Assembly (NCBI GenBank): GCA_014804485.1
Contig: JAAUZT010000025.1
Span: forward strand, 16,219 to 60,815
Source of the DNA: Lachnospiraceae bacterium
GTDB lineage: Bacteria > Bacillota > Clostridia > Lachnospirales > Lachnospiraceae
Length of the DNA: 44,597 bases
Direction: 5' to 3'
A program made the position numbers and the translations under genes. The notes under the pieces are model-generated. The model saw only the letters and a program-made list of their open reading frames with translations, made no database searches and was not told where the DNA came from. This document shows positions 33,724 to 39,619 of the stretch, piece by piece. Numbering within the stretch: position 1 is the stretch's first letter; the number at the start of each line of letters is the position of its first letter.

Positions 33724-33936
33724 ATGGAATATGAGTATCACACATTCACTTGCCGTAAATACAGAATAGATACTACAATAGAAAACGGATATGATATTGT
33801 AGACGGCAAGAAAGTTTATAAAACCGCTAAATGTTCACTTATGAACAGGGACAGAAAACATAAATGTCATGGCATGGAATCTCCCGATTTTGCTTGCCCT
33901 TATGTAAGTCTTGCTACTAATTCACAATCAAATTAA
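33724..33936 (+). CDS. Small Cys/His-containing protein, 70 aa (cargo)
   Basis: It begins MEYEYHTFTCRKYRIDTTIE. Later YKTAKCSLMNRDRKHKCHG and DFACPYVS give four Cys and a Cys-His pair that could hold a zinc. AAGGA lies six bases before the ATG. CCCACCAG just upstream (33703-33710) is complementary to CTGGTGGG just downstream (33947-33954), so the transcript ends could pair. No family recognised. Confidence 0.55.
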   Translation: MEYEYHTFTCRKYRIDTTIENGYDIVDGKKVYKTAKCSLMNRDRKHKCHGMESPDFACPYVSLATNSQSN

Positions 33937-34016
33937 CTTTACTTGACTGGTGGGCAACCTTTTTAAATGTCTTATCATCCTCTTATTTTCTTAATACTAC
34001 CTCCATCTTTTTACTT

Positions 34017-34232
34017 TTAACCCTCAATGATTTCAGTTACATCACACCCAAGAGCCTCTGCAAGCCGACCTAATGTGGCAAGCTTACAGCTTCCCTGTTT
34101 CATAATACGCCTGTATGATGCATAGCTGATTCTTGCCGCACTACACAAATCGTATGGATTCTTGCTCTGACGCGCCATAAGAAGTTGCACTTTATCTTGG
34201 CTGACGCGTAAATTAGTCATTACTTTTGCCAT
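34017..34232 (-). CDS. Cro-like XRE-family regulator
   Basis: 71 aa. RVSQDKVQLLMARQSKNPYDLCSAARISYASYRRIMKQG is a helix-turn-helix, then CKLATLGRLAEALGCDVTEIIEG. Size and divergent position opposite the CI-like gene indicate a Cro-type early regulator. The ATG has GAGGTG eight bases upstream. Its promoter is the consensus one at 34328-34356, embedded in GTTCTG repeats. Confidence 0.8.
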   Translation of the reverse strand: MAKVMTNLRVSQDKVQLLMARQSKNPYDLCSAARISYASYRRIMKQGSCKLATLGRLAEALGCDVTEIIEG

Positions 34233-34262
34233 TTTGCTTCACCTCACTTTCTAAATTTGTAT

Positions 34263-34291
34263 TTGACAGAACGATATTGTCCTGTTATAAT
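34263..34291 (+). promoter_or_regulatory. Consensus promoter, rightward (toward repressor)
   Basis: TTGACA (34263-34268), 17 bases, TATAAT (34286-34291), a perfect sigma-A promoter. It points right and its transcript passes through the leftward promoter at 34328-34356 before reaching the repressor gene. A second, extended -10 (TGATATACT, 34399-34407) closer to the repressor start is an alternative. Confidence 0.65.
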
Positions 34292-34385
34292 CATCATAAA
34301 TAGCACAAAAATGTTCTGGCATGTTTTATTATAAAAGAACGTTTTTGTTCTGTCAAGCACAAAAGATATTTTTTGTTCTGTTACG
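34265..34385. promoter_or_regulatory. Operator cluster of the lysogeny switch
   Basis: Repeated half-sites GTTCTG/CAGAAC occur at 34267-34272, about 34313-34318, 34336-34352 (paired as a palindrome) and 34374-34380. Each lies in or beside one of the promoters. The spacing suits cooperative binding by the CI-like and Cro-like proteins encoded on either side; which binds where is not known. Confidence 0.6.
34328..34356 (-). promoter_or_regulatory. Consensus promoter, leftward (Cro-like and early genes)
   Basis: On the minus strand TTGACA (34351-34356), 17 bases, TATAAT (34328-34333). Its spacer contains the palindrome AGAAC-GTTTTT-GTTCT, a likely operator covering the promoter. It faces the rightward promoter 36 bases away. 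Confidence 0.7.
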
Positions 34386-34426
34386 TTTTACCCAAATGTG
34401 ATATACTCACATTTGAGGTGATAAAA

Positions 34427-34876
34427 TTGAGTACGTCTGAAAATATAAAAAAAATTCGAATAGAAAAAGGATTGACTCAAAGGAAACTCGGCGAGCTATG
34501 CGGAATGGCTGATTCCGCAATACGTCGTTATGAATCCGGCAGAGCCAATCCTAAATTAGGAACTATTGCCAAAATTGCTTCTGCATTAGAAGTAAATATA
34601 TTTGAATTAATTGATAAAGAAGACTTTATAGCACAAAAAAATAAACTAAAAGAATTTCTAACTCCTGAAATACAAAAAGAAAGCGAAGAAATTGAAGTAT
34701 GGATAGAATCATATTCACAGGGTAAAACAGAAATTAATAGTTGGGATAGAGAATTAGAATTACTAAACCACTTTAGAAAATTAAACGTTTCGGGAGAGCA
34801 TGAAGCCATTAAAAGAGTAGCAGAATTAACCGAAATTCCTCGCTACTCCAAGCCACCCGAACCCCCGCAGGAATAA
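34427..34876 (+). CDS. CI-like XRE-family repressor
   Basis: 149 aa. The N-terminal helix-turn-helix ENIKKIRIEKGLTQRKLGEL, then CGMADSAIRRYESGRANPKL and IAKIASALEVNIFELI, is textbook XRE. The C-terminal half (LKEFLTPEIQKESEEIEVWI) is acidic and helical, with no S24/LexA-type protease or metallopeptidase motif, so induction by RecA self-cleavage is not evident. TTG at 34427 is chosen because GAGGTG lies six bases before it; the ATG 18 codons upstream lies in the operator region. Probable repressor of the leftward early promoter. Confidence 0.82.
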   Translation: MSTSENIKKIRIEKGLTQRKLGELCGMADSAIRRYESGRANPKLGTIAKIASALEVNIFELIDKEDFIAQKNKLKEFLTPEIQKESEEIEVWIESYSQGKTEINSWDRELELLNHFRKLNVSGEHEAIKRVAELTEIPRYSKPPEPPQE

Positions 34877-34979
34877 ACATCCTAATGGGATTGCAAATTT
34901 ACCACTTTTCGAAAATTAGTATCATAAAGTTATGCGATTAGGAAGGAAGACCCTAAACTTCCTTGGAGAAAGGCGTTAA

Positions 34980-35018
34980 ATGCTATCTATAGATTCGTTG
35001 CAGTATATTTTATTTTAG
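34980..35018 (+). CDS. Possible 12-aa leader peptide
   Basis: ATG to TAG encoding MLSIDSLQYILF, with GGAGAAAGG upstream at good spacing. Codons 2-7 are the left strand of the inner 13-pair stem, so a ribosome on this ORF would open that stem. Arrangement like erm-type leader peptides; inferred. Confidence 0.35.
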   Translation: MLSIDSLQYILF

Positions 35019-35053
35019 GTGCAGTAATATTCTGCACAGAAAGGACGAAGCCT

Positions 35054-35146
35054 ATGATATCTAATAATGCAGTAGGATCCTACACAAAAATCGAGAACAA
35101 TATCTCCATAAATGTCGGGGTGGCGTCCGACGGCCTTTCTTCCTAA
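35054..35146 (+). CDS. Possible 30-aa peptide with sequestered start
   Basis: It starts MISNNAVGSYTKIENN and ends VGVASDGLSS; AAAGGA lies eight bases before the ATG. Both the ribosome binding site end (ACGAA) and the ATG are paired in the inner stem of the RNA, and the stop lies in the right arm of the closing stem. No membrane helix. It could be a real small peptide or chance within a structural RNA. Confidence 0.3.
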   Translation: MISNNAVGSYTKIENNISINVGVASDGLSS

Positions 35147-35207
35147 TCACATAAATGGTTTTCTTAACACTATACACATATAATACGCTTGTAGAAGGAG
35201 GCATTTC

Positions 35208-35942
35208 ATGTCCACCAAATGTACTGTATATATTGATGAAGCCGGAGATTTAGGCATAAACAGAGGCACACAATGGTTTGTGTTGAGCGCTGTAATAATA
35301 AATACTGATGATGAACCGGAAATGCGTAATATAATTACCTCCATTAAGCAGCGTCTTAACATCCATGAAATACATTTCCGAAATCTTAGAAGCTTCGAAC
35401 AGAAATCATATGTAGTGAATGAACTGGCAAATGGAAATTTCGAATTAATAAATGTAATCATTGACACTTCACAACTGAATATCCGGTGCAATAATCCTTC
35501 TGATAACCCAAGCATTGTTACTTATAACTTTGCCTGTAGATTATTGATAGAGCGCGTCTCTTGGCTCCTTAGAGATACTGAAAGAAGCGGGAAAATTATC
35601 CTTTCAAGCAGGGGAACTAATCGAGATAGAGAACTGATCGATTATATTAATAATCTTATAGACTTCGAAAACAATGAAATTGTAAATAGATTCACCAACA
35701 TACAAAGCAAACAAGCTAATTCATGGGACATGCTCCAACTTGCGGATGTTTGTGCCACCTCTATGTTTTACAGGTTTGAGCCAAATCAATATGGTTTTAT
35801 AACGCCATGTTATAGTTTTAGACTTAAGAGAAAGCTTTATCAATATAATGGCCATATAGAAAAATATGGGGTTAAGTATTATGCAGATTCAATGAAACCA
35901 AATGAACAATACTTTGTTGATAAAATGCTTTGCCGAAAATAA
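35208..35942 (+). CDS. DUF3800 protein, predicted RNase H-like nuclease
   Basis: 244 aa. The family signature CTVYIDEAGDLGINRG places acidic residues D10, E11 and D14 on the first strand. A second strand follows (WFVLSAVIINTDDE), then IHFRNLRSFEQKSYVVNELA and VTYNFACRLLIERVSWLLRD. The closing WDMLQLADVCATSMF supplies D180, matching the terminal acidic residue of RNase H-like folds. No target is known for the family. AAGGAGG lies seven bases before the ATG; a -10 TATAAT (35179-35184) gives a possible own promoter after the RNA leader. Position between repressor and integrase is a usual cargo/defence slot. Confidence 0.82.
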   Translation: MSTKCTVYIDEAGDLGINRGTQWFVLSAVIINTDDEPEMRNIITSIKQRLNIHEIHFRNLRSFEQKSYVVNELANGNFELINVIIDTSQLNIRCNNPSDNPSIVTYNFACRLLIERVSWLLRDTERSGKIILSSRGTNRDRELIDYINNLIDFENNEIVNRFTNIQSKQANSWDMLQLADVCATSMFYRFEPNQYGFITPCYSFRLKRKLYQYNGHIEKYGVKYYADSMKPNEQYFVDKMLCRK

Positions 35943-36031
35943 AAAAGAAAAAGAACCCCCGGCACGACTACCACATGTCAAGCATGCTGGTGATTTCACC
36001 CTCGTGTTATCCGGCGACGTTCTTCCTCTGT
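35941..36031 (-). ncRNA. Small RNA with intrinsic terminator, convergent with DUF3800
   Basis: About 90 nt transcribed leftward. Nested pairs on the minus strand: AGAAC (36019-36023), CCGG (36011-36014), CACGA (36002-36006) and ACCA (35988-35991) pair respectively with GTTCT, CCGG, TCGTG and TGGT between 35973 and 35952. They close directly onto TTTTTCTTTTTT. The T-run overlaps the last codon and stop of DUF3800, so transcripts meet head-on. A GTG frame inside it encodes KSPACLTCGSRAGG, which is likely spurious. Confidence 0.65.
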
Positions 36032-36037
36032 ATTATT

Positions 36038-36066
36038 ATAATACGCTAAATATATTTATATGTCAA
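36038..36066 (-). promoter_or_regulatory. Promoter of the small RNA
   Basis: TTGACA (36061-36066), 17 bases, TATTAT (36038-36043) on the minus strand, an almost consensus promoter placing the start at about 36031. Confidence 0.7.
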
Positions 36067-36153
36067 CAAACATTTGTTCTATTTTTCTATTTGAGTATTA
36101 TTTATAAGTATTACATAATGGTAGTATAGTATACTAAAATCTGACAAACGTTA

Positions 36154-36243
36154 AAACCGCCCCTGCGTCAACAGGAACGGCTTTAAAATACACGCACCCG
36201 AAGATGCGCGATCCAACCATATATATAGTGTATCATCTTCGGG
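36154..36243 (+). promoter_or_regulatory. Two-hairpin leader upstream of the integrase
   Basis: First stem: AAACCGCCCCTG (36154-36165) with CAGGAACGGCTTT (36172-36184), one mismatch and followed by a weak T/A stretch. Second stem: CCCGAAGATG (36197-36206) with CATCTTCGGG (36234-36243), ten perfect pairs around an AT-rich loop. They lie 85-175 bases before the integrase start, in a 260-base gap with no gene, and may attenuate int expression or be integrase/excisionase arm sites. Confidence 0.5.
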
Positions 36244-36328
36244 AACAGCTTGCAAGCGAACTACTCAGAAAAATCAGATAGTTTGCTAGCTGTTATTTTT
36301 ATACTCATTTTTAGGAGGAGGACACACT

Positions 36329-37393
36329 ATGCCGCGTGGAAAGCCAATGAGAGCCAGAAACGGCTACGGTTCCGTCGTGAAGCTGTCCGGTAAAAGACGG
36401 CAGCCTTATGAAGTCCGGGTCAACACCCGCATGGATGAGCGCTATTACCCCGTGTATGACGTTCTGGGGCGTTATGAGACCCGCGAAGCAGCCATGATCG
36501 CACTGGCAGACTACAATAAGGAACCTTACCGCATATCTGACCGAAACATAACGTTTTCTGCCCTGTATGAACTATTCTACAAGGACAAATACGAAGAGAG
36601 CGGGAGAATTTACTCACAGAGTACAAAAGACTGTACTAAATCTGCCTACAACTACTGTACGCTGCTTTATGATCTACCTTATAGGGATTTACGAACACCG
36701 GATTTTAAAAGCGTCCTCTCACAAGAGGGAAAGAAAGGCAGACCACTATCACATGCCTTGCAGGAGCATATTAAGAACCTTTTTAGCCAGATGGACAAAT
36801 TTGCCCTACAGAATGATATCATCAAGAAAGGCTATTCTTCATTCGCCAATATTACAGTATCAGAAGATGATATGCCGGGAGTACCCTTTACACATGATGA
36901 AATACAGTTGTTATGGAATAACATAAACGTGCCTTGGGTGGACAGTATCTTGATTTACATATATTCCGGCTGGCGGATATCTGAATTACTCCTAATGCCA
37001 CCAGAAAACATAGATTTAGCTGCCGGTACCTTCCAAGGAGGATTAAAAACCGAAGCCAGTAAAAACCGCATTGTACCGATACACTCAAAGATACACGGTT
37101 TTGTTGAGCACAGGCTTTCCATGAACAATGGCATATTGTTTGCCCTGAACGATCTTCCAATCGGCACACAGGCATATACCAGATTGTTTAAAAAAACCCT
37201 GACCTCTATCGGTATTACTACATATCACACCCCACATGACTGCCGCCATACTTTTATATCGCTCCTAGACAGTGCCGGTGCCAATCAGGTCTGTATAGAT
37301 CGTCTCGTCGGACATGCCTCTAAGACCATCACGACCAGAACATATACACACAAAACAATAGAGGAACTCAGAGAAGCTATAGAAATGATTTAA
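36329..37393 (+). CDS. int: Tyrosine-type site-specific integrase
   Basis: 354 aa. The N-terminal arm-binding part (NGYGSVVKLSGKRRQPYEVR) and a core-binding SAM-like domain (about 75-175) precede the catalytic domain. R216 is in IYSGWRISELL, K245 in TEASKNRI, H303-x2-R306 in TPHDCRHTF, H329 in LVGHAS and the nucleophile Y339 in TRTYTHKT, so the R-K-H-R-H-Y set is complete. It integrates and, with a partner, excises the element at the repeats bounding it. AGGAGGAGG precedes the ATG; the stop lies 34 bases before the right repeat. No excisionase is obvious, though the small HTH proteins are candidates. Confidence 0.95.
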   Translation: MPRGKPMRARNGYGSVVKLSGKRRQPYEVRVNTRMDERYYPVYDVLGRYETREAAMIALADYNKEPYRISDRNITFSALYELFYKDKYEESGRIYSQSTKDCTKSAYNYCTLLYDLPYRDLRTPDFKSVLSQEGKKGRPLSHALQEHIKNLFSQMDKFALQNDIIKKGYSSFANITVSEDDMPGVPFTHDEIQLLWNNINVPWVDSILIYIYSGWRISELLLMPPENIDLAAGTFQGGLKTEASKNRIVPIHSKIHGFVEHRLSMNNGILFALNDLPIGTQAYTRLFKKTLTSIGITTYHTPHDCRHTFISLLDSAGANQVCIDRLVGHASKTITTRTYTHKTIEELREAIEMI

Positions 37394-37427
37394 CCCCTCC
37401 ACACTGCCACGTCGGAAGGGTTAAACT

Positions 37428-37452
37428 TTGTCACTAGTTTGTCACTAGTAGA
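37428..37452. other. Right attachment repeat (attR)
   Basis: Tandem TTGTCACTAG units separated by T, then TAGA; 24 of 25 bases as at 21697-21721. It starts 35 bases after the integrase stop, the usual int-att spacing. Confidence 0.8.
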
Positions 37453-37548
37453 TTTCAAAACATATGTTATCAGTAACTACCGTAATCTTTGAAAGCCGCA
37501 TAAAACCAATATTTCTTATCACAGCGCAAACCAGAAAAAAGCCTCTTT

Positions 37549-37564
37549 TTAACGTAATCTTAAA
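37549..37564. promoter_or_regulatory. Second copy of the host TTAA-type box
   Basis: Sixteen bases identical to 21634-21649, in the same orientation, about 100 bases outside attR. Reading leftward it is followed by AAAAAGAGGCTTTTTT, a weak hairpin with a T-run. Before integration it would have stood a few hundred bases upstream of the other copy. Confidence 0.4.
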
Positions 37565-37570
37565 TCCATC

Positions 37571-37603
37571 GTAACTGTTCAGAACCCTGTTCTTCACAGT
37601 TAC
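37571..37603. repeat. Dispersed 33-bp palindrome, copy 2
   Basis: GTAACTGT ... ACAGTTAC arms with inner AGAA and TTCT, differing from 18642-18674 by one base in the loop. It begins eight bases past the stop of the ASKHA protein gene, again at the 3' end of a minus-strand gene. Confidence 0.75.
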
Positions 37604-37610
37604 GAAGTCA

Positions 37611-39413
37611 TCATTCATTACAAAAATTCATATATCGCACATACAACCGCTCAAACTCTTCCCTCTCGGCGAGATTAATGCTTACTATAGAAGAGAGGCT
37701 CTGTTCCAATGCCGCCTGATTTGTCTTTCCTCTCCACAGATCACGCCCCAGCATATAAGCTCCTGCCAACGACGTATTACCTACCGCCGCGACCCTGCCG
37801 CGCATATGCTCCGGCAGAAGTCCGATGGAAAAAGCCGCCTCCACATCAAGATAATAGCCGAATCCGCCCGCAAGATAAATGTGCCCGATCTGCGTCTCCC
37901 CCATCTGCCTCCGCAAAATCTCTATTCCGGCACGCACTGCTGCCTTAGCCATCTGTAAATCACGTATATCTTTATTACAGAGCCGCACTGCCGGTTCTCC
38001 CACAGTAACCCCTTCCGTAAAATAAGGTTCTGCAAGCAGCCCGGTCTCATCCAGTATTCCCTGCTTTAAAAGAGAAGCTGCACAGGCAATCATGTCACTT
38101 CCTATAACTCCCGCACCGGCGCCGCCCTCAAAAGCCGGACCTGCCGCAGTGGCGGTGACAATCATGTGCGTACCGTCGGTAATCGCCATTTCTCCATTAG
38201 TACCTAAGTCAATCAGTATTGTGGTATGAGTCTCGCTCTTATCCTGCACTTTAATCTGAGGGTTAGTACAGTTTTGAGCTTGATTTTCGTTCCGATGTTC
38301 AATTCGGCTTTGATCCTGACTTTTGTCCTGAGGTTCAGCCCAGTCTTGAACTTGATTTTTGTCCTGAAGTTCAATATCAACTTGCATTTCACTAATGTTG
38401 TGAGTTCGCTCTGCTCCACATCCCCCGGGAAGCATCCCCAACGCATAGAGCCCCGCCACGATGTCTCCGCCTACAAAGGTACTGATACCCGGAACGAGCC
38501 AGACCTTAAAATCCCATGCCGGATTCCGGTATTCCTGCAATCCGATCTCCACCGGCGTAAAAGGGCTCCGTCCCAGCGATGATACGTCGTATCCCATAAA
38601 CAGATGCTCCATGGTGGTGTTACCGGCGATACACATGGCACTGATACCGGTTTCATTTGCCGCCGTTCTCTTTGACAGACATCGCTCAAACTGCGAAACG
38701 CCTCGCTCCAGCACTTCTATTACTAACTTCTGTAATATCTCCCTACTCCCTTCACATGACGCCTTAATCCTTGCCAGCACATCTGAACCGTAACGTCTCT
38801 GCGGATTCATCTCACAATAGGTATCAATGACTCGTCCGCTCTCCATACTCATAAGCTGCATCGCTATGGTGGTTGTACCCAGATCAACCGCTATTATAAT
38901 ATCTTTTTCCGCAAAAAAAATATCACCTGTATCGTTTTGCTTTTCCGGAAAATCTTTTTGAGATGTTATCGCCGATTTCGTAACGTCCGATTTCTGATTT
39001 TGAGTCTGTTTATTGTGTTGACTTGATCGGTCACTGCTTTCTGTCACATCTATCATGTCGGATACAATCTCTATTTCGGCAGCATCCGCAAACGCCAGTT
39101 TTATGACGCAGTCGTCTTTAGGCCTTGCCAGACATGCAAGTCGGTATCCACGGCGCAGTTCTTCCGGCTCCATCACACTTCTTTCCAACGGTGTAGGCAT
39201 AGTCACTCCTTCCAGAAACTGTATCCTGCACCGTCCGCAATCTCCTCTTCCGCCGCAAAAACTGCCGTTTATCAGATTATTTTTCAACAAAGTTGACATG
39301 ATTGTCGTTGATGAATCATGCGTCACAACAACGACATCTCTATTTTGCATATTCGATTTTGTGTTTAATTTTTCGTTTCCCACAACGACTGTAATTTTAA
39401 TTTTTTCAGACAA
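37611..39413 (-). CDS. 2Fe-2S ASKHA-domain protein (DUF4445, RACo/RamA-like)
   Basis: 600 aa. The N-terminal ferredoxin-like domain carries FCGGRGDCGRCRIQF and a later YRLACLAR, i.e. the C-x5-C-x2-C ... C plant-type 2Fe-2S pattern. A Gln/Lys/Ser linker leads to the DUF4445 ASKHA domain: IIIAVDLGTTTIAMQLM, CIAGNTTMEHLFMG, GTNGEMAI and YLAGGFGYYLD (nucleotide-binding blocks). Family members reductively activate corrinoid proteins with ATP; no corrinoid or methyltransferase gene lies nearby. A 12-residue repeat array interrupts the ASKHA domain (38229-38372). TTG at 39413 follows AAGGAG and overlaps the DUF4250 stop; an earlier TTG has no site. Confidence 0.88.
   Translation of the reverse strand: MSEKIKITVVVGNEKLNTKSNMQNRDVVVVTHDSSTTIMSTLLKNNLINGSFCGGRGDCGRCRIQFLEGVTMPTPLERSVMEPEELRRGYRLACLARPKDDCVIKLAFADAAEIEIVSDMIDVTESSDRSSQHNKQTQNQKSDVTKSAITSQKDFPEKQNDTGDIFFAEKDIIIAVDLGTTTIAMQLMSMESGRVIDTYCEMNPQRRYGSDVLARIKASCEGSREILQKLVIEVLERGVSQFERCLSKRTAANETGISAMCIAGNTTMEHLFMGYDVSSLGRSPFTPVEIGLQEYRNPAWDFKVWLVPGISTFVGGDIVAGLYALGMLPGGCGAERTHNISEMQVDIELQDKNQVQDWAEPQDKSQDQSRIEHRNENQAQNCTNPQIKVQDKSETHTTILIDLGTNGEMAITDGTHMIVTATAAGPAFEGGAGAGVIGSDMIACAASLLKQGILDETGLLAEPYFTEGVTVGEPAVRLCNKDIRDLQMAKAAVRAGIEILRRQMGETQIGHIYLAGGFGYYLDVEAAFSIGLLPEHMRGRVAAVGNTSLAGAYMLGRDLWRGKTNQAALEQSLSSIVSINLAEREEFERLYVRYMNFCNE
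38229..38372 (-). repeat. Intragenic 36-bp minisatellite, four degenerate units
   Basis: On the minus strand it encodes ELQDKNQVQDWA, EPQDKSQDQSRI, EHRNENQAQNCT and NPQIKVQDKSET in tandem. It stays in frame and is rich in Gln/Asp/Lys/Asn. It inserts between GGDIVAGLYALGMLPGGCG and TTILIDLGTNGEMAI, a position that is normally short in this family. Confidence 0.8.
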
Positions 39414-39579
39414 ACTGATTTTTCTCCTTATCGTAATGATAATCAATTCCGGACAGTTTATCCTCTATCTCTTTGCGGTCTATATCCAGATCATCGCAGA
39501 GCGCTTCTAAGCTTGTATAGTAATCACGCAGCTTCAGATTAATAAAGCTGAGCAACATAACCGGATCTTTCGGAATCAT
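39406..39579 (-). CDS. DUF4250 family protein, 57 aa
   Basis: MIPKDPVMLLSFINLKLRDY, then YTSLEALCDDLDIDR, ending IDYHYDKEKNQFV. The P-x-D-P-x2-L-L start and the Y-x(3-4)-N-Q-F ending are the family marks. The fold is probably a small helical bundle; function unknown. AAAGGA lies upstream. It is missed if only long frames are considered. It overlaps the start of the ASKHA gene by eight bases. Confidence 0.85.
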   Translation of the reverse strand: MIPKDPVMLLSFINLKLRDYYTSLEALCDDLDIDRKEIEDKLSGIDYHYDKEKNQFV

Positions 39580-39619
39580 CTTACCCCATCCTTTCTTTCT
39601 TCATTATTTCATCCTTATA

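Larger units (their letters stand above)
34936..35148 (+). ncRNA. Structured RNA leader upstream of the DUF3800 gene
   Basis: A long closing stem, GATTAGGAAGGAAGACC (34936-34952) with GGCCTTTCTTCCTAATC (35132-35148), 15 of 17 matched, spans 213 bases. Inside, TATC-ATAG-TTCGT (34984-34998) pairs with ACGAA-CTAT-GATA (35045-35059) in 13 pairs. GTGCAG/CTGCAC (35019-35037), GTAGGATCCTAC (35072-35083) and GTCGG/CCGAC (35114-35131) form small hairpins. It sits between the CI-like gene and DUF3800. Conserved RNA motifs of several types have been reported beside DUF3800 genes, so this may be one of that group; I cannot match it to a named motif. Confidence 0.6.
21697..37452. mobile_element. Integrated phage-derived element, about 15.75 kb
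   Basis: The boundaries are 25-bp direct repeats (24 of 25 identical), with a complete tyrosine integrase 35 bases from the right repeat. Order from the right: int, small RNA, DUF3800 with RNA leader, CI-like repressor, Cro-like regulator, two plus-strand cargo genes, HTH and small genes, RecA-fold ATPase, microgene cluster, TerS, TerL, three unassigned genes, tail-chaperone-like gene, tape measure gene, left repeat. Portal, protease, major capsid, connector, baseplate, holin and endolysin genes are absent. No gene present is visibly frameshifted. It is either a prophage with its head and lysis regions deleted or a satellite that depends on a helper phage. Confidence 0.85.

Noticed and set aside
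35953..36005. GTG-started small protein (KSPACLTCGSRAGG...) within the small RNA
   Set aside because: The frame runs through the terminator stem and T-tract and into the antisense of DUF3800; the nested pairing explains the sequence better.
36329..37393. Possible tRNA-targeted integration
   Set aside because: No tRNA-like sequence or CCA-end is present at either att repeat; the site is intergenic.
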